Shown: piece after piece, positions 60,000 through 64,000 of the stretch
Layout: each line of letters begins with the position of its first letter
Position numbering within the stretch: the first letter of the stretch is position 1
Assembly (NCBI RefSeq): GCF_015140455.1
Contig: NZ_AP024094.1
Span: 1,860,001-1,924,000, forward strand
Direction of reading: 5' to 3'
DNA length: 64,000 bases
Source: Jeongeupia sp. HS-3
GTDB lineage: Bacteria; Pseudomonadota; Gammaproteobacteria; Burkholderiales; Chitinibacteraceae
Notes under the pieces: model-generated
What the model was told of the DNA's origin: nothing
Database searches by the model: none
What the model saw: only the letters and a program-made list of their open reading frames with translations
Made by a program: the position numbers and the translations under genes

Positions 60000-60440
60000 T
60001 TAGGCGAGTCGCGCTTTGACGAGCTTGTTGACCTCGGCCATATCGGCGACGCCAGCCAGCTTGGCTTTGAGTTCACCCATGATCTTGCCCATCGCCGCCG
60101 GCGCGGTGCCGTGCGCAGCAATCGCGGCGTCAACCGCAACAGCGATCTCTTCCAGCGACAGTTGTTGCGGCATGTAGTCCTTCAACACCTCAACTTCGGC
60201 ACGCTCGACATCGGCCAGATCTTCCCGCGACGCAGCGGTGTACTGCTCTATGCTGTCGCGGCGCTGCTTGAGCATTTTTTCGATCACGGCGGTAATCGCC
60301 GCATCGTCGAGCTCAATGCGCTCATCGACTTCGCGTTGCTTGATGGCCGCCATCAACAGCCGGATCGTCCCGAGCTTGGTGGCCTGCTTTTCCTTCATCG
60401 CGGTCTTCATGTCTTGCTGGATCTGGGCTTTGAGGCTCAT
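60000..60440 (-). CDS. GatB/YqeY domain protein
   Basis: 146-residue helical protein related to the tRNA-binding tail of GatB; function in stand-alone form is unknown. MSLKAQIQQDMKTAMK is the usual start, with YMPQQLS and MGKIMGEL further on. ATG 60440 is preferred to GTG 60446. It sits between rpsU and dnaG, as is common in proteobacteria. Confidence 0.93.
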   Translation of the reverse strand: MSLKAQIQQDMKTAMKEKQATKLGTIRLLMAAIKQREVDERIELDDAAITAVIEKMLKQRRDSIEQYTAASREDLADVERAEVEVLKDYMPQQLSLEEIAVAVDAAIAAHGTAPAAMGKIMGELKAKLAGVADMAEVNKLVKARLA

Positions 60441-60484
60441 CGACACTCTTCCTTGGCAAACGCGCTTTGCGCGATAAAAACACC

Positions 60485-60510
60485 AAAAGGCCGCTCAGAG
60501 GCGGCCTTTT
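60485..60510 (-). terminator. Partial terminator between rpsU and yqeY
   Basis: Stem AAAAGGCCGC/GCGGCCTTTT with a 6-base loop, then GGTGTTTTTAT on the minus strand. It probably lowers dnaG-rpoD expression relative to rpsU, as the rpsU-dnaG terminator does in E. coli. Confidence 0.75.
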
Positions 60511-60529
60511 GCTCGGACACACAATCCGA

Positions 60530-60742
60530 TTAGTACAGCTTCGGCGGCAGCGTTTGGCTACGCAGGCGCTTGTAATGACGCTTCACCGCAGCAGCAAGCT
60601 TGCGCTTGCGCTCAGCGGTCGGCTTTTCGTAGAACTCACGCGAGCGCAGTTCAGTCAGCAGGCCAGTCTTTTCTACAGCGCGCTTGAAGCGGCGCATGGC
60701 GACTTCGAACGGCTCGTTCTCTTTTACACGTACGGAAGGCAT
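60530..60742 (-). CDS. rpsU: 30S ribosomal protein S21
   Basis: 70 residues from ATG 60742 ([20 protein letters not shown]), with [21 protein letters not shown]. The start at 60820 adds unrelated sequence. First gene of rpsU-yqeY-dnaG-rpoD, divergent from tsaD. Confidence 0.97.
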   Translation of the reverse strand: MPSVRVKENEPFEVAMRRFKRAVEKTGLLTELRSREFYEKPTAERKRKLAAAVKRHYKRLRSQTLPPKLY

Positions 60743-60890
60743 CGATCGATATCCTGTTAATCTGTGTTGGACACTTGGATGAAAGTTTCGCATTATCCCA
60801 GAAGGCAAGACCGATGTCAAAACCGCTCGCTTTCCTGTGGCGAATCAAGCCGGTAGGATACGCCCATCCTTCCAATTCGGCACACAAATC

Positions 60891-61916
60891 ATGCTCGTCC
60901 TCGGGATCGAATCGTCGTGCGACGAAACCGGCATCGCCCTTTATGACACCGACACCGGCCTGCTGGCACACCGGCTGCACTCGCAAATCGCCATGCACAC
61001 CGAATACGGCGGCGTTGTTCCAGAGCTGGCGTCCCGTGACCATATCCGCCGCGTCCTGCCGCTGACCGAAGCGTGCCTGAGTGAGGCCGGAAAATCACTC
61101 GACGCCATCGATGCCATCGCCTACACCGAAGGCCCTGGCTTGGCCGGCGCCCTATTGGTTGGCGCATCGGTCGCCAACGCCCTGGGCTTTGCGCTACAAA
61201 AACCGGTCATCGGCGTCCATCACCTCGAAGGCCATCTGCTCTCGCCGTTGCTGGCCGACCCGGCTCCGGCCTTTCCGTTTGTCGCCCTACTGGTCTCCGG
61301 CGGTCACACTCAACTGATGGCGGTGCACGGCATCGGCCGTTACGAGCTGCTCGGCGAAACCGTGGATGATGCGGCCGGCGAAGCTTTCGACAAGTCGGCC
61401 AAGCTGCTTGGTCTCAGCTACCCAGGCGGCCCGCAGGTGTCCAAGCTCGCTGATACGGGCGATGCAACCCGCTTCAAGCTGCCGCGGCCGATGCTGCACT
61501 CGGGCGATCTTGATTTCAGTTTTTCCGGTCTGAAAACCGCGGTACTCAATCTGGTGAAGAAAGAACTGCGCGACGATGGCTCGCTGGACGACACCACACG
61601 CGCCGATATTTGCGCCGCCTTCCAGGAAGCCATTGTCGAAGTACTGAGCAAGAAATGCCTCACCGCACTCAAGCAAACCGGCATGCAAAGACTGGTGATT
61701 GCCGGTGGCGTCGGCGCGAACCGGCAACTGCGCGCCGGCCTGGATGAGGCGGCGAAACGCCGTCGCTTCGAGGTGTTCTATCCGCCGCTGGCACTGTGCA
61801 CCGACAACGGGGCGATGATCGCCTTTGCCGGCGCCATGCGGCTGAAATACGCGGTGGCCGACTACCAGTTTGGCGTCAAACCGCGCTGGGATCTGGCCAG
61901 CCTGCCGGCGGCCTGA
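60891..61916 (+). CDS. tsaD: tRNA N6-adenosine threonylcarbamoyltransferase
   Basis: Last step of t6A synthesis at A37 of ANN-decoding tRNAs. 341 residues from ATG 60891 ([14 protein letters not shown]). Metal site [15 protein letters not shown] and [26 protein letters not shown], and VAGGVGAN-like [12 protein letters not shown] all present. The frame to 60837 is not preferred. Divergent from rpsU, the conserved pair. Confidence 0.97.
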   Translation: MLVLGIESSCDETGIALYDTDTGLLAHRLHSQIAMHTEYGGVVPELASRDHIRRVLPLTEACLSEAGKSLDAIDAIAYTEGPGLAGALLVGASVANALGFALQKPVIGVHHLEGHLLSPLLADPAPAFPFVALLVSGGHTQLMAVHGIGRYELLGETVDDAAGEAFDKSAKLLGLSYPGGPQVSKLADTGDATRFKLPRPMLHSGDLDFSFSGLKTAVLNLVKKELRDDGSLDDTTRADICAAFQEAIVEVLSKKCLTALKQTGMQRLVIAGGVGANRQLRAGLDEAAKRRRFEVFYPPLALCTDNGAMIAFAGAMRLKYAVADYQFGVKPRWDLASLPAA

Positions 61917-61938
61917 CCCCCAACACTCAACCCGCGAT

Positions 61939-62589
61939 TCAAACGACGTCGAAACGCGCGTCGATCAGTTCGCCCATCGTCAGCCGCAGCTGCTCACCTG
62001 CGCGAATCGGGCCAACGCCCTCGGGCGTACCGGTGTAAATCAGGTCACCTGCTTGCAGGGTAAAGCGGCTGGAAATCCATGCGATCAACGTGGCCACATC
62101 AAAGGCCATATCGCGCGTTTCGGCATGCTGGCGACGCTCGCCGTTGATGTAAAAATCGAAACTAGTTTCACTAGGCGCCGGCAAGGCACTGGCGGGCACG
62201 AAGCGGCTCAAGACCGCGGCACCGTCAAAGCCCTTGGCCAGCGTCCATGGCATGCCGGTCTTCTTGGCCTCGGCCTGGACATCGCGCGCGGTCAGATCCA
62301 GACCCAGCGCATACGCGGCAACGTGCGTCAGCGCATCGGCAACCTGAATATCCTTGCCGCCCTCACCGATCAGCACCACCAGCTCGGCCTCGTGATGAAC
62401 ATCCTTCGACCACGACGGAAGCCGGATCGGCGCGCCTTCGAGCAGCAAAGCCGAAGTTGGCTTGATGAACACCACCGGCTCGGCCAAGATCTGGCTGCCC
62501 ATTTCCTTGGCGTGCGCGACGTAATTACGCGCCACGCAGAAAATATTCCCGACCCGATATGGCTCACCTGCAACTTCAATCGTTGTCAT
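61939..62589 (-). CDS. Fumarylacetoacetate hydrolase family protein
   Basis: 216 residues. FAH fold with metal site (HHEAELVVLIGEGG and DLTARDVQ). KPTSALLLEG and IYTGTPEGVGPI are typical of acylpyruvase/YcgM-like members. Likely acylpyruvate hydrolase or oxaloacetate decarboxylase; substrate cannot be told from sequence. Stands alone. Confidence 0.9.
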   Translation of the reverse strand: MTTIEVAGEPYRVGNIFCVARNYVAHAKEMGSQILAEPVVFIKPTSALLLEGAPIRLPSWSKDVHHEAELVVLIGEGGKDIQVADALTHVAAYALGLDLTARDVQAEAKKTGMPWTLAKGFDGAAVLSRFVPASALPAPSETSFDFYINGERRQHAETRDMAFDVATLIAWISSRFTLQAGDLIYTGTPEGVGPIRAGEQLRLTMGELIDARFDVV

Positions 62590-62642
62590 CTATGCATGCT
62601 CCAGCAACAAGGTTTCATGACGATACGCGATTGACGGACATG

Positions 62643-62668
62643 AAAAAAGCGGGCCGAAGCCCGCTTTT
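62643..62668 (-). terminator. Terminator of the small Lys/Ala-rich protein gene
   Basis: Stem AAAGCGGGC/GCCCGCTTT with 4-base loop, T run on the minus strand, 18 bp after the stop. Confidence 0.85.
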
Positions 62669-62685
62669 CACGAAAGCTGCGCCGA

Positions 62686-62922
62686 TTACTTCGGGCCGGC
62701 TTCCTTGCGCTCTTTTGCGATGCTCTTGGTTTCAGCAGCGCCCGAAGCAGCAGCCGAAGCCTTCTTCTTAGCCTTCTTAGCCTTCTTGACGTTGTTGGTT
62801 GCCGGAGCCTTGCCAGCTTCAACAGCTTGCTCTTGGCCCGATTGGCCTTCAGCAGCAGCAAATGCACCGATCGAAGCAAATGCGAACATAGCGGTCAGCA
62901 GGGTAGCGAGGGTCTTTTTCAT
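62686..62922 (-). CDS. Small exported Lys/Ala-rich protein
   Basis: 78 residues from ATG 62922 (MKKTLATLLTAMFAFASIGA), signal peptide cut near AFA-AAE. The mature part is about 54 residues, with the centre KKAKKAKKKAS and an AlaGlu-rich start. No known domain. It has its own terminator and no operon partner. Similar in type to the protein at 2435-2923. The gap 62923-63124 shows nothing further. Confidence 0.7.
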   Translation of the reverse strand: MKKTLATLLTAMFAFASIGAFAAAEGQSGQEQAVEAGKAPATNNVKKAKKAKKKASAAASGAAETKSIAKERKEAGPK

Positions 62923-63124
62923 GGTTTTCTCCAACAAAGAATGTTATTTAGAGCGGTAAATTCTATCCAAACAAAGCGATCGCCGTGCTTGGGGGCCAAC
63001 TAATAAGCTTGCGTAAGGCCTGTAGCGGCAAGGTTATGTCAGGCGCAATCAAAAATAAAGCAGGTTGCCCCGGGCTGTATCAATTTGGCCGCATTCAAGC
63101 ACGCGCATATTTGGCGACAGGCAA

Positions 63125-64000
63125 CTAGGCGACCCACATGGCCAAGGTCACGCCGAGTACCAGCACCAACCACAGCAAAATTGAGCGCCAGATCAAACCC
63201 ACCGCACTGGCAAGGTAATCCGGACTAACCGCATCGCCCAAGCCCAGCTCGGGGCGGAACTTGACCGTGTGATCCATATGCAGCGCATCGCCCAAACGAA
63301 TTCCGATTGCACCCGCACCGGAAGCCAGCAGAATACCCTGGGCACGATCCACCCAAGCGCGGGCTTGCGAGCGCCAGCAATAGACCGCATCTTCAAAATC
63401 ACCCATCACCGCAAAACCGGCGGCGGTCACCCGCACCGGCAAGTAATCGAGCCAGGCCAGAACGGTTTCGGCACAGCGACCAAAGGGATCATCACGACCG
63501 CCCCATTTTGTCGCCAACAAGCTGGCAGCCCGGTACAGCAAAGCCCCCGCAGGGCCAACCAGCCAGGCGAGCACGGCAAACCAGAATACCGGCGCAAAAA
63601 CGTAACGATACGAATCGATCAGCCCCTGCTCAATGGCCAGGCGCGAAATTTCGTCCGGGGTCATTTCCGAAGTGTGCTGACCGGTCCAGTCGGCCAGCAT
63701 GGATCTGGCCGTCGCCAGATCATCAGCCTGCAAGGCCTTGGATACCGCAGTAAAGGCGTGACTGAACTGGCGAAACCCCATGGTGAGGTAGAGAACCAGC
63801 ACGGTAAAAATCAGCCCGAATACGGGATTGGCACGTGCGAGCAGCAAGTACGCCGCCACCACGATCAGCAGCACCGGCAGAACGGCCACACCCCAGGCGT
63901 AGACCCCATTGCGGACTTCGCCGGCATTGAGGCCGCGCTCGAGCCGGTTGGCAAAGCGGATAAACGCCAGATAGAGCGGATTGCGGCTACTGATCGGGCG
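63125..64000 (-). CDS. CobD/CbiB family membrane protein, 5' partial
   Basis: 292 residues visible. The frame is open to the window end, so the true start is outside; the start codon at 63889 is internal. Several membrane helices, with DYLPVRVTAAGFAVMGDFEDAVYCWRSQA matching the CbiB/CobD family core (here broken by reading only), and GAGAIGIRLGD. In bacteria without a cobalamin cluster, such proteins are annotated only as CobD/CbiB family (AmpE-like); function is unsure. No other cobalamin gene is in the window. Confidence 0.8.
   Translation of the reverse strand, partial: RPISSRNPLYLAFIRFANRLERGLNAGEVRNGVYAWGVAVLPVLLIVVAAYLLLARANPVFGLIFTVLVLYLTMGFRQFSHAFTAVSKALQADDLATARSMLADWTGQHTSEMTPDEISRLAIEQGLIDSYRYVFAPVFWFAVLAWLVGPAGALLYRAASLLATKWGGRDDPFGRCAETVLAWLDYLPVRVTAAGFAVMGDFEDAVYCWRSQARAWVDRAQGILLASGAGAIGIRLGDALHMDHTVKFRPELGLGDAVSPDYLASAVGLIWRSILLWLVLVLGVTLAMWVA

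Overview
The window looks like chromosomal DNA of a GC-rich, chitin-using betaproteobacterium of the Neisseriales, probably in or near the Chitinibacteraceae. This is inferred from gene content, not from a database match. The pointers are a chitobiase-type GH20 enzyme, a long NagZ-like GH3 enzyme, the remains of a secreted chitin-binding protein, an EF-P with Arg32 beside its rhamnosyltransferase gene earP, respiratory nitrate reductase, and the rpsU-yqeY-dnaG-rpoD order.

Layout. 1-8.7 kb: GH20 hexosaminidase (5' end cut by the window), a Lys/Ala-rich exported protein, a candidate small RNA, nagZ, sodC, gltX, mltF and tRNA-Ser(CGA). 8.8-16.7 kb: a leftward respiratory and sulfur block, cysI-DUF934-cydA-cydB-DUF2474 with ccoG behind it; the first five genes abut or overlap. 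A MocR-type regulator faces away from cysI. 16.7-26.5 kb: trhP, then about 950 bp of non-coding DNA carrying six modules with DnaA boxes, then the leftward narGHJI operon ending in a parvulin gene. 26.7-32.1 kb: a complete leftward rRNA operon (16S, tRNA-Ile, tRNA-Ala, 23S, 5S) with promoter, boxA sites and terminator. 32.4-38 kb: a large repeat-containing exported protein, ribA, and pabB-pabC with a small exported protein. 38-44.4 kb: the fatty acid and phospholipid cluster yceD-rpmF-plsX-fabH-fabD-fabG-acpP-fabF. 44.5-52.7 kb: maf, a tetrapyrrole-methylase-family methyltransferase, hisC, a membrane protein, murJ, rpsT, an M48 protease, efp and earP. 53.2-55.9 kb: an IS3-family element breaks a secreted chitin-binding protein gene and lies 32 bp from a tyrosine integrase gene next to tRNA(CAT), which looks like a collapsed integrated element. 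56-64 kb: rpoD, dnaG, yqeY, rpsU, tsaD, an FAH-family hydrolase, a second small Lys/Ala-rich exported protein and a CobD/CbiB-family membrane protein cut by the window end.

The genes cover chitin and peptidoglycan sugar recovery, respiratory flexibility (bd-type oxidase and nitrate), sulfite assimilation, fatty acid synthesis and core information processing. The most unusual structure is the DnaA-box array at 18.2-19.0 kb. It is followed by the sulfite reductase/bd oxidase operon, the IS/integrase scar and the small RNA candidate. Long ORFs antisense to the GC-rich genes were treated as codon-bias shadows and left out.
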